NCBI GenBank assembly: GCA_947594675.1
Contig: CANQEF010000066.1
Span: forward strand, 1-6,321
DNA from: an uncultured Bacilli bacterium
GTDB taxonomy: Bacteria; Bacillota_I; Bacilli_A; RF39; UBA660
Direction: 5' to 3'
DNA length: 6,321 nucleotides
The number at the start of each line of letters is the position of its first letter. Positions within the stretch are counted from its first letter, which is position 1. The translations under genes were made by a program, and so were the position numbers. Below the pieces are notes generated by a model. It searched no databases. It saw only the letters and a list, made by a program, of their open reading frames with translations, and was not told the origin of the DNA. Shown in pieces: positions 1-5,287 of the stretch.

Positions 1-985
1 CTTTGGTATTGGTAGCATCCACAACTAAATCCACAATATGAGAAATGCTAGAATCTTTTCCAATATGTTGAGCTCCATAAACAATCACACCATCATAATT
101 AATAGAACCCGCTAAACATAAATCTCCAACACTTTTCTTAACGGGTTTTGATTCCCCCGTAATAAAGGATTCATCTGTATGCGTACTTCCTTTTTTAATA
201 ATCCCATCAACAGCAATTTTCTCTCCTGGTCTTGAAATAACTTGCATTCCTTTTTCAATTTCACTTAAAGAAACCACTTTTTCTTTTTCACCAACAAGAA
301 TCGTTGCTTGTTTTGGTGTTAACGTAACTAAATTTTTAATGGTATCAATGGCTTTCGCTTTATTTTTTTTATCTATAAATCTACCTATTTTTACAAAAAG
401 AAGAATCATCACGACGGATTCAAAATAAATTTGATGAACATTTCCTCCTCCCATATAAATAAAGTAGGCTTGATAACAACTATAGAAGAAATTCACAAGG
501 ACTCCAATACCAATTAAAGAATCCATATTAGGCATTTTATGAAGTATATTTTTAATTCCTTTTTTTATAATGGAGCTTCCCCATAATAAAGCAAAGAAAG
601 AAGAAACAAGTAAAATACTCACATAAAGTTTTGGATATTTCATTTTATCTAAAATGGAAAGGATTGGTAAATGAAACATTTCGTGCATACTTAGATACAT
701 TAGAAAGATAGATAGAAAAGCAAAGAAAAGTAAAAAAAGTAAATCTAAATGACTATTTCCATTCTTTTTTTGTTCTCCACCACTTTTAAAACCCGCTTCC
801 TTAATAAAACGTTCAATATCATTTAAAGAGACTTTTTCTGCGTCATAGTTTATAGAAGCAGTTGCCATTACTAAATTAATAGTAGCCTCTACTCCCTTTT
901 GTTTATTTAAGTAACGTTCAAGACCACTTGAACAAGCAGAACAAGTCATTCCTTCAATATTTAAAACAATGTGTTTTTTATTCAT
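1..985 (-). CDS. copA: Copper-translocating P1B-type ATPase, N-terminal part (runs off left edge)
   Basis: The 328 residues visible are the N-terminal third to half of a heavy-metal P-type ATPase, which exports Cu+ across the cytoplasmic membrane using ATP. Residues 10-18 carry the metal-binding motif GMTCSAC (Cys15, Cys18) of one HMA domain ending near residue 66. Hydrophobic segments follow at about 79-98, 118-140, 153-178 and 186-200; the third includes MPNMDSLIGIG, the membrane motif typical of copper pumps. The actuator domain begins near 210 and contains the TGES loop (276-279). The CPC metal site, DKTGT phosphorylation site and ATP-binding domain would lie beyond position 1 and are not seen, so copper rather than another soft metal is inferred from the HMA motif, the MxMDxLI motif and the CopZ-like neighbour. 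The ATG at 983-985 overlaps the end of the upstream chaperone gene by 8 bases (ATGAATAA), which suggests translational coupling. Confidence 0.9.
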   Translation of the reverse strand, partial: MNKKHIVLNIEGMTCSACSSGLERYLNKQKGVEATINLVMATASINYDAEKVSLNDIERFIKEAGFKSGGEQKKNGNSHLDLLFLLFFAFLSIFLMYLSMHEMFHLPILSILDKMKYPKLYVSILLVSSFFALLWGSSIIKKGIKNILHKMPNMDSLIGIGVLVNFFYSCYQAYFIYMGGGNVHQIYFESVVMILLFVKIGRFIDKKNKAKAIDTIKNLVTLTPKQATILVGEKEKVVSLSEIEKGMQVISRPGEKIAVDGIIKKGSTHTDESFITGESKPVKKSVGDLCLAGSINYDGVIVYGAQHIGKDSSISHIVDLVVDATNTK

Positions 986-1193
986 TGACTTCAAAGTCCA
1001 TTCTAGTTATAGCAGCAATAATTTCATTTTTGATTTCATCGGTTATTTCTTTTTTTAAAACAATATGAACAAGACCTGTTTCGTGATTTGCTTCTACACT
1101 TTTTACTTCTTTTCTATTTAATAAAGCGTTTTTAATACGGTTTTCACAACCACTACACTTCATACCAACAACATTTAAATTGATTTCTTTCAT
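978..1193 (-). CDS. copZ: CopZ-like copper chaperone (single HMA domain)
   Basis: A 71-residue cytosolic protein made of one heavy-metal-associated domain. GMKCSGC (Cys13, Cys16) near the N terminus is the Cu+-binding CxxC loop, followed by the expected beta-alpha-beta-beta-alpha-beta pattern ending MDFEV. Proteins of this family carry Cu+ to the partner ATPase, and here the ATPase gene follows directly with an 8-base overlap. I chose the ATG at 1191-1193. A TTG two codons upstream (1197-1199) is in frame but directly abuts the AGGTGA Shine-Dalgarno (1200-1205), whereas the ATG lies 6 bases from it. Family assignment is firm. Copper as the metal is inferred from the family and the neighbour. 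Confidence 0.9.
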   Translation of the reverse strand: MKEINLNVVGMKCSGCENRIKNALLNRKEVKSVEANHETGLVHIVLKKEITDEIKNEIIAAITRMDFEVNE

Positions 1194-1210
1194 ATACAAT
1201 CACCTACTTT

Positions 1211-1238
1211 ATTATACAACGTTTTTATATCTTTGCAA
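1211..1238 (-). promoter_or_regulatory. Sigma-A-type promoter of the cop operon
   Basis: On the minus strand TTGCAA (1233-1238) is followed after 16 bases by a perfect TATAAT (1211-1216). The predicted transcription start near 1204 would leave a leader of only about 11 bases, so it falls close to or inside the Shine-Dalgarno; an alternative TATAAA at 1224-1229 would give a longer leader but has a poorer -35. No CopY-type TACAnnTGTA box was found, so the copper sensor is unknown. Confidence 0.6.
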
Positions 1239-1249
1239 AAAATAAAATG

Positions 1250-1280
1250 AAAAAACTGACGCACCTAATAAGGCTATCAG
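1250..1280 (-). terminator. Intrinsic terminator after the HNH gene
   Basis: On the minus strand an imperfect hairpin (1256-1280: outer stem CTGA/TCAG, inner stem GCCT/AGGT around loop TATT, with an internal bulge) is followed at once by six Ts, then a further T-rich run. It lies about 50 bases after the HNH stop and just ahead of the cop promoter, insulating the two units. Confidence 0.6.
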
Positions 1281-1329
1281 TACTAGACAATCTAATTATA
1301 CTATCTTTTTACTTAATATCAAGCATATC

Positions 1330-2016
1330 TCATTCCTTTACTGTAAAAAGAGAACCTTCTAAATCCTTAAATTCTTCTTTTCCTTTCGTAACCATAAATT
1401 TATCTGCTAATTTCTCTTCTAATTGTCTATAAGGATTTTTAACATTAACTAATGGAAGATGTACTTCCGTGTAATAAAACAAAAGATTTTGTAGAATAAA
1501 ATAGAATTGTAATTCCCACATATCGTGATCAAAAGCACCATCTGGCAAACGATGTCCTTGAATATCTAAATATAAAACACGTGGTTTATTTGGATATCTT
1601 TTTTGAACGTCTCGAGTTAACTGATAGATATCTTCTGCGGCTTTTTCAAAATCTTCATTAGCATAAATATTATGATAAATAGCTACCTTTTTTTCAGTTA
1701 TTTCTTCCGGTGCTTTTTCAACAACTTTAATTTTTTCACAAATATGATATTTATTTATAATACGTGGTGTTCTTTGAGCTTCTACTTTTTGATACCACAT
1801 ATCTCTTAATTCTATTAATTGTTTTCTTTTAGTAGGATTGGCTCCAAAAATATCGTGACAACGTGCACATAGAGCTACAGCATTTTCGATAGTATCCTCC
1901 CCATTTTCACATTGCGGAATAATGTGATGAATTTCTACAAATGCTTCATGACAAATCACGCATCTTCCATCAGAAAGATATCGTACTTCTTTTTTTATTT
2001 TTTCTGAAAACGCCAC
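1330..2016 (-). CDS. HNH endonuclease domain protein with uncharacterised C-terminal domain
   Basis: A 228-residue protein. Residues 10-58 form a compact HNH (beta-beta-alpha metal) nuclease domain: a CxxC knuckle (Cys19, Cys22), the HH pair (His30-His31) followed by IIP, Asn45, then CxxC-H (Cys50, Cys53, His54). The two CxxC pairs suggest a structural zinc and the HH/N/H residues the catalytic metal site, so DNA cleavage or nicking is plausible. The remaining 170 residues match nothing I recognise; they include a charged stretch, a VLYLDIQGHR strand-like segment near 146-155 and an aromatic WELQFYFILQNLLFYY helix. No signal peptide. The GTG start is supported by AGGTGG 6 bases upstream; an ATG 5 bases earlier meets TAG at once. 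It is a single-gene unit with no methylase or restriction partner beside it, so a defence role is possible but unproven. Stop codon is TGA. Confidence 0.85.
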   Translation of the reverse strand: MAFSEKIKKEVRYLSDGRCVICHEAFVEIHHIIPQCENGEDTIENAVALCARCHDIFGANPTKRKQLIELRDMWYQKVEAQRTPRIINKYHICEKIKVVEKAPEEITEKKVAIYHNIYANEDFEKAAEDIYQLTRDVQKRYPNKPRVLYLDIQGHRLPDGAFDHDMWELQFYFILQNLLFYYTEVHLPLVNVKNPYRQLEEKLADKFMVTKGKEEFKDLEGSLFTVKE

Positions 2017-2036
2017 TACATACCACCTTCAAATGT

Positions 2037-2065
2037 ATCATAGCAGATTTTTTAATAAAAAACAA
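2037..2065 (-). promoter_or_regulatory. Extended -10 promoter of the HNH gene
   Basis: On the minus strand TTGTTT (2060-2065) is followed by a 17-base spacer and TATGAT (2037-2042) carrying an upstream TGn extension (TGCTATGAT). The predicted start leaves a short leader ahead of AGGTGG and the GTG start. Confidence 0.65.
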
Positions 2066-2083
2066 ATCATTCTTATAACAAAT

Positions 2084-2112
2084 TTGACTTTTATAATAAA
2101 TAGAGTTAAAAT
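2084..2112 (+). promoter_or_regulatory. Sigma-A promoter of the putative lipoprotein gene
   Basis: TTGACT (2084-2089), a 17-base spacer, then TAAAAT (2107-2112) gives a near-consensus sigma-A promoter. AGAGGG (2122-2127) lies 7 bases before the ATG at 2135. It is divergent from, and back to back with, the HNH promoter, with about 18 bases between the two -35 boxes. Confidence 0.75.
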
Positions 2113-2134
2113 TCCTTCAAAAGAGGGATGAGTT

Positions 2135-2803
2135 ATGAAAAAAAGAAAGATTATCATCATTTCTTCCTTATTTATCTTGCTATTAGTTGGTTGCATATTT
2201 GCAAGTATCAATATCTTTAAAACTGAAAATGAAAATATTCAAGATATAGAAAATACTACTACTCAAGACGAGATAAAAGAAGATCAAAGCGTAGAAAAAA
2301 ATGATTCTAAAGAGGAAGAAAAAATAATTGAAGAAACAGAAAAAACTAAAACGTCAGAAAATAAAAAAACAACGAGTACAAAAGAATCGACAAAAACTAC
2401 TACTAAATCTAATAAAAGTTCAACAAACAAAACTACCACTTCTACACCTACTAAAACAGAAGAAAAGGAATCTACTACTAAAGAGTGGACAGATGAAGAA
2501 ATTACTGCTTATGTTAGACAAACAATTACTGACTTTCGTCTAGATTATAAATCTACGGAAGATTGTATGAAAGCGGGTTATGATTGGGCTAATAACTATG
2601 GTTATCAATTCGCTTGTACTCATTTACAAATACCTGATACTAATATTGTAGCAAATATGCTTACATTAGAAACGGGAAGTATATTTTGTGATGGAGAATG
2701 GACAGGAAGCCATGAATATAATTCAAGAGAAAAGATTGGAAATATAGCCTATTTAAGAAGTTTAGGTTATAAATGTGAAAATATAAAGGGTGATGTTTAT
2801 TAA
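2135..2803 (+). CDS. Putative surface lipoprotein with Thr/Ser/Lys-rich stalk and four-Cys C-terminal domain
   Basis: A 222-residue exported protein I do not recognise. The N terminus has a basic start (MKKRK), a hydrophobic core (6-19) and LVGC at 17-20, which fits a lipobox with Cys20 as the lipidated residue. The stretch after Cys20 (to about 28) is still rather hydrophobic, so an uncleaved membrane anchor is the alternative. Residues 30-117 are low complexity, rich in Glu/Lys/Thr/Ser/Asn, and look like a flexible stalk through the wall. Residues 118-222 form a compact domain opening WTDEEITAYVRQ, with Cys144, Cys161, Cys185 and Cys214, which could make two disulphides outside the cell. 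Clear promoter, Shine-Dalgarno and terminator show a single-gene unit. Function is unknown; location at the cell surface is inferred. Confidence 0.8.
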   Translation: MKKRKIIIISSLFILLLVGCIFASINIFKTENENIQDIENTTTQDEIKEDQSVEKNDSKEEEKIIEETEKTKTSENKKTTSTKESTKTTTKSNKSSTNKTTTSTPTKTEEKESTTKEWTDEEITAYVRQTITDFRLDYKSTEDCMKAGYDWANNYGYQFACTHLQIPDTNIVANMLTLETGSIFCDGEWTGSHEYNSREKIGNIAYLRSLGYKCENIKGDVY

Positions 2804-2829
2804 GGACTTGAAAAAGTCTTTTTTTATTT
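2802..2829 (+). terminator. Intrinsic terminator of the lipoprotein gene
   Basis: Stem GACTT/AAGTC (2805-2809 with 2814-2818) closes a GAAA loop, extended by one G-T and two A-T pairs, and runs into a T-rich tract (2819-2829). The stem begins inside the stop codon. Confidence 0.85.
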
Positions 2830-2885
2830 ATTCGCATAATGAATATGATAAAAGTTGAAAAAAATAAAATTAACTAAACTACACT

Positions 2886-3113
2886 CTATTCCTTATTCAT
2901 ATTTCGACACTTAATAGTTTGGATTTCATTATTTTCATCCATATAGATACAATCACAAGTTTTATTATTACATTCACAGCTTAAAGCAAGTGAACATGGG
3001 GTACAATTAGGACAATTTCTTTTATAAATCAAAAAAGCAATTACAGAAACAATAACTATTAAAATACAACCAATAAAAATTAAAACTTTTTTCTTTTTTA
3101 AAATTTTTTTCAT
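2886..3113 (-). CDS. Small one-pass membrane protein with cysteine-rich tail
   Basis: A 75-residue hypothetical protein. The lysine-rich start (MKKILKKKK) and one hydrophobic helix (10-30) suggest a cytoplasmic N terminus and an outside C terminus. The tail has eight cysteines at 34, 37, 40, 46, 48, 53, 55 and 69 (CPNCTPC, then CEC and CDC), a spacing that suggests metal binding or a set of disulphides. The weak AGGT site (3119-3122) lies 5 bases before the ATG. Upstream it shares a 13-base word (3139-3151 on the plus strand) with the region just upstream of the XRE gene, and the 60-bp direct repeat lies a little further up. The stop is TAG; no clear intrinsic terminator follows, although the opposite-strand lipoprotein terminator lies about 60 bases beyond. 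Being 1.7 kb from a copper operon is not evidence of a copper role. Confidence 0.75.
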   Translation of the reverse strand: MKKILKKKKVLIFIGCILIVIVSVIAFLIYKRNCPNCTPCSLALSCECNNKTCDCIYMDENNEIQTIKCRNMNKE

Positions 3114-3138
3114 TTACTACCTACTTTCTACTCTAAAT

Positions 3139-3240
3139 ATACTTTAACATACTATTAATAATAAATAAAGGATTTATCATTTAATAAAAAATAAAAATCC
3201 AGTAAAATCTTACTGAATTCTATATGATAAATCGCACAAA
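3139..3240. repeat. Direct repeat, left copy (60-bp core at 3181-3240 plus 13-bp outlier)
   Basis: The core 3181-3240 matches 5802-5861 at 59 of 60 positions; the only difference is G3226 against A5847. On its left, a 13-base word at 3139-3151 (ATACTTTAACATA) recurs at 5786-5798, but here 29 bases separate it from the core against 3 in the right copy, so this copy carries extra sequence or the other has lost it. The core includes the hairpin listed as a terminator. Confidence 0.95.
3190..3219 (-). terminator. Terminator hairpin in the left repeat, probably ending the sigma operon
   Basis: Read on the minus strand: a 10-bp stem with one G-T pair (AATTCAGTAA with TTACTGGATT; 3210-3219 with 3196-3205), a 4-base loop, then a T-rich tract. 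It lies about 120 bases past the stop of the small exported gene, with no other gene between, so it can end transcription from the sigma-factor operon. Confidence 0.7.
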
Positions 3241-3335
3241 AGCAACCACAACGAATTGCCTTCAAAAAGTTAGATATAAATTTAACAAACACACGAACAT
3301 TCAATTTTAACAATTTTTTTACTTATAATAAGTAT

Positions 3336-3692
3336 TTAATCTTCTTTACATAAAAATATAGGTTGGTAAGATTCATCTATAGAATGTCCAAACATATCAG
3401 TTTCTAAATAAAAATTCTCAACTTGTCTTTGATAGTCATCGTTATTTATTATACCTTCATTGTGTATAAAATTTAAATAATCCAATGTATTTACTTTGGC
3501 TACACCCTCTTTTACACAATTTTTATCTCGGTCTTCATAAGATTTTAAGATCAAATTAGATATTTCATCATTAGATAAATCGTTATTATTTGAAAAGTTC
3601 AAATTATTAGGTTTAATATAATAGCAATAACTAATTGAAAAAGTAAGTATAATAGCAAATATAACTGCACTAATTAATATCTTTTTTTTCAT
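3336..3692 (-). CDS. Small exported or membrane-anchored protein of the sigma operon
   Basis: A 118-residue protein of no family I recognise. A basic start (MKKK) and a hydrophobic segment (5-25) give an uncleaved anchor or signal peptide. The sequence around Cys23 (SYC) is a poor lipobox, so lipidation is unlikely. The mature part is acidic and hydrophilic, rich in Asn/Asp at 29-43, with Cys59 and Cys115 that could pair outside the cell. An AAAGGAGG site sits 6 bases before the ATG, one of the strongest in the window. It follows the putative anti-sigma gene by 83 bases on the same strand with no terminator seen, so it is probably co-transcribed and could be a target, a sensor or an accessory of the sigma system. 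Confidence 0.75.
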   Translation of the reverse strand: MKKKILISAVIFAIILTFSISYCYYIKPNNLNFSNNNDLSNDEISNLILKSYEDRDKNCVKEGVAKVNTLDYLNFIHNEGIINNDDYQRQVENFYLETDMFGHSIDESYQPIFLCKED

Positions 3693-3720
3693 TATAGGCC
3701 TCCTTTTTTCCTTTCTACTT

Positions 3721-3747
3721 ATAATAATTTAAAAAATCAATTATTAT
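3721..3747 (-). repeat. Perfect 9-bp inverted repeat between the anti-sigma and exported-protein genes
   Basis: ATAATAATT (3721-3729) is complementary to AATTATTAT (3739-3747) across a 9-base loop. The stem is made only of A-T pairs and has no T-tract after it on the minus strand, so it is not a convincing terminator. It separates the orphan Shine-Dalgarno/ATG-TAA from the next gene's Shine-Dalgarno. Confidence 0.5.
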
Positions 3748-3754
3748 TCATTTT

Positions 3755-3774
3755 TTACATTTTTTCCCTCCTTT
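3755..3774 (-). promoter_or_regulatory. Orphan Shine-Dalgarno followed by a start-stop (ATG-TAA)
   Basis: AAAGGAGG (3767-3774) starts one base past the anti-sigma stop codon and lies 6 bases before an ATG (3758-3760) that is followed directly by TAA. A second ATG (3749-3751) encodes only Met-Asn-Asn-Asn before TGA. The octamer is identical to the one used by the next gene. This could be a ribosome-parking or leader element, or the remnant of a deleted small gene. Confidence 0.55.
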
Positions 3775-3775
3775 C

Positions 3776-4567
3776 TTAATATTTTAAAGATTCTAATATT
3801 TTAAATGTTTCTTCTTTCATAGAATTTAAATCTCTATGTGCAAAATGAAACATAAAACTATAATAAACATCATCATAAAGCAAATAAGCATACCAGAATC
3901 CTCCTGATACATTTTCTGGTATTGGTCTAAAAATATAAGCAGTTGTATCTAACGATGATACATAATGCTCTTCTATTTGACTTCCAGAACTTCTTACAAT
4001 TTCATTATTTTCTTTCTCTAAATATGGAGTATATAGATTTATAGAAAAATTATAAAATTCTGATTCCGTTTTTACAAAGTTATTAATTTCAAAAATTGCT
4101 TGTGCAATCTTACCATCTTTTTTAGATGTCATAAACTGATATAATGATTTATCGCCAAAGTATTCACTTTTTAATAATTTAATTCCCAACAATTGTTCTA
4201 ATTGTTCATAAGAATAACTATTATTTAAATTTCCATTTTCTTGATCTATAACTGATTTTACTGTTGCTTCTGGAATATCAGCATCATAATTAATTTTAGA
4301 GCGGACATCAGAAGTTAAACCTACTTTATTATTTTTGAATTGTGCTTTAGTTAAACCCTGTACAAAATTTTTAATATCTTTTGCATATACAATACTTAAA
4401 CTACCAACAATAACAAAAAAGATAGATATACATATAAATAGTAATTTTTGATTATTTTTATGTTTTTTTCCTTTTATAAGAATATTGTTGTATATTTCTT
4501 CACTTTTTTCTTTTGAAATATCAACTTTATTAAGAAAACTTTTATATTGTTTATTTATATTTAACAT
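3776..4567 (-). CDS. Single-pass membrane protein, probable anti-sigma factor
   Basis: A 263-residue protein with a 41-residue charged cytoplasmic N terminus (many Lys, with Glu and Asp), one transmembrane helix (42-61, LLFICISIFFVIVGSLSIV) and an extracytoplasmic domain of about 200 residues rich in aromatic residues (GFWYAYLLYDDVYYSFMF near 223-240). This topology fits the membrane anti-sigma factors that hold ECF sigma factors at the membrane until an envelope signal arrives. The N-terminal region lacks the HxxxCxxC zinc motif of ZAS-type anti-sigmas, and I cannot name the outer domain. The strongest evidence is the 7-base overlap with the sigma gene (ATGTTAA) and a GGGAGG site 8 bases before the ATG, inside the sigma gene's end. 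The anti-sigma role is inferred from context and topology. Confidence 0.75.
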   Translation of the reverse strand: MLNINKQYKSFLNKVDISKEKSEEIYNNILIKGKKHKNNQKLLFICISIFFVIVGSLSIVYAKDIKNFVQGLTKAQFKNNKVGLTSDVRSKINYDADIPEATVKSVIDQENGNLNNSYSYEQLEQLLGIKLLKSEYFGDKSLYQFMTSKKDGKIAQAIFEINNFVKTESEFYNFSINLYTPYLEKENNEIVRSSGSQIEEHYVSSLDTTAYIFRPIPENVSGGFWYAYLLYDDVYYSFMFHFAHRDLNSMKEETFKILESLKY

Positions 4568-5079
4568 TGTACCATCCTCCCAATCTCATTTTTCATTTTT
4601 TCTTTTCCTTTTTTTAAAAATATTTTTATACTTGAAACAGATACTTTTAATATTTTTGCAATTTCCTCAATTTTATATCCTTCATAATAATATAAATAAA
4701 TTGGTATTCTATATTTTTGTGGTATCATTTCCATTATTTCAAACATTTCATCTTCTTCTATTGTTTTACCATAATTATCTAAATTTTCTTCTAATACACC
4801 CTTTCTTTTCCAAAAAGAATGTAAATAATTTTTGGATTCATTTACTGCAACACGAATTAACCATTTTTTTACTTCCAAATCAGAACTTTTAAATTTACGA
4901 ATATGATTGTATAGTTTCAAAAAGGTTTGCTGCAAAATATCTTCAGCCTCTGTAATATTTAAAACATAACTATAAATAAGTCTAAAAATATCTTTATGAT
5001 ATTTTAAATAAATTTCAGTAAATAAGTTATTAATTTTAATCACCCTTTCTTCAATGAATAATACTAATTCATTTATCAC
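4561..5079 (-). CDS. ECF-type RNA polymerase sigma factor
   Basis: About 172 residues, the usual size for an ECF sigma factor, with only regions 2 and 4. Region 2 spans about 20-90 (YLKYHKDIFRLIYSYV, then EAEDILQQTFLKLY, the core-binding and -10 recognition helices, then WLIRVAVNESKNYL). Region 4 spans about 112-165 (IPQKYRIPIYLYYYEGYKIEEIAKILKVS, then the recognition helix SSIKIFLKKGKEKMK). It directs RNA polymerase to a small set of promoters, probably including its own. The start is uncertain. The GTG at 5077-5079 keeps the frame open, but the AGGAG site lies only 1 base before it, while the same site is 8 bases before an out-of-frame ATG. A GTG at residue 13 (5041-5043) is an alternative, and family alignment would begin near residues 16-19. 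The downstream membrane-protein gene overlaps its end. Confidence 0.85.
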   Translation of the reverse strand: MINELVLFIEERVIKINNLFTEIYLKYHKDIFRLIYSYVLNITEAEDILQQTFLKLYNHIRKFKSSDLEVKKWLIRVAVNESKNYLHSFWKRKGVLEENLDNYGKTIEEDEMFEIMEMIPQKYRIPIYLYYYEGYKIEEIAKILKVSVSSIKIFLKKGKEKMKNEIGRMVQC

Positions 5080-5085
5080 TCTCCT
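5064..5085 (-). promoter_or_regulatory. Shine-Dalgarno with two-codon ORF at the sigma-factor start
   Basis: AGGAG (5081-5085) lies at ideal distance (8 bases) from ATG-AAT-TAG (5064-5072), which is out of frame with the sigma gene, and only 1 base from the in-frame GTG. This either lowers sigma translation (a tiny upstream ORF with reinitiation) or marks a one-base change at the true start. Confidence 0.5.
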
Positions 5086-5165
5086 ATAATATTAACAAAT
5101 CAAAACTAAAAAAAGGCTAAAAAAATTGTAAATTATTTGATTTTATACAAGTTTAATTTTTAAAT

Positions 5166-5194
5166 AATTTAATAAATTACAATTATTAGTTCAA
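5166..5194 (-). promoter_or_regulatory. Candidate promoter of the sigma/anti-sigma operon
   Basis: On the minus strand TTGAAC (5189-5194), a 17-base spacer, and TAAATT (5166-5171), giving a leader of about 80 bases. The -35 also contains GAAC, a word common in ECF -35 elements, so autoregulation is conceivable. The surrounding DNA is so AT-rich that chance matches are likely. Confidence 0.35.
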
Positions 5195-5202
5195 TTAATG
5201 AC

Positions 5203-5222
5203 TTATTACTTTCTAGTAATAA
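5203..5222 (-). promoter_or_regulatory. Perfect 8-bp palindrome, candidate operator upstream of the sigma operon
   Basis: TTATTACT and AGTAATAA flank a 4-base loop. On the minus strand it reads TTATTACTAG then AAAGTAATAA; the 9-base word TATTACTAG (5213-5221) recurs just before the XRE gene start (5780-5788). It sits 9 bases upstream of the candidate -35. There is no T-tract on the minus strand, so a terminator for the XRE gene is unlikely; a DNA operator is the better reading. Confidence 0.4.
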
Positions 5223-5237
5223 AATGTTTTTTAAAGT

Positions 5238-5263
5238 AAAAAAAGAAATAGTTGTTTTAACTA
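5238..5263 (-). terminator. Weak terminator after the XRE gene
   Basis: A short stem TAGTT/AACTA (5259-5263 with 5249-5253) with a 5-base loop is followed on the minus strand by TTTC and seven Ts. The stem is only 5 bp, so read-through into the sigma operon is plausible. Confidence 0.35.
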
Positions 5264-5287
5264 ATTCTAATGGTGAAACAAACAATA

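Noticed and set aside
1200..1260. CopY-type operator in the cop promoter
   Set aside because: No TACAnnTGTA box; two TTGTATA words are direct, not inverted, and are expected in AT-rich DNA.
1330..1332. TGA read as Trp (mycoplasma code)
   Set aside because: Reading through adds only a few codons before TAA, no gene here has an internal TGA, and the tRNA-Trp has anticodon CCA.
1247..1432. Plus-strand open frame of 61 codons
   Set aside because: It mostly overlaps the well-supported HNH gene and its terminator on the other strand, has no Shine-Dalgarno and gives no protein-like pattern.
2328..2543. Plus-strand open frame of 71 codons, Lys/Leu-rich
   Set aside because: It is the low-complexity stalk of the lipoprotein gene read in another frame.
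3159..3326. Minus-strand open stretch of about 56 codons covering the left repeat
   Set aside because: No start codon with a Shine-Dalgarno, and it runs through a terminator hairpin; it is not a gene. I see nothing else in 3241-3335.
3241..3335. Possible copy of the tRNA-Trp 3' end beyond the left repeat (classic attachment site)
   Set aside because: Only a loose CAATTC similarity continues past the core; the acceptor or T-arm sequence of the tRNA is absent, so this is not a standard tRNA-end duplication.
4485..4892. Plus-strand open frame of 135 codons, Phe/Leu-rich
   Set aside because: It is antisense to the sigma and anti-sigma genes; the hydrophobic composition arises from AT-rich antisense reading.
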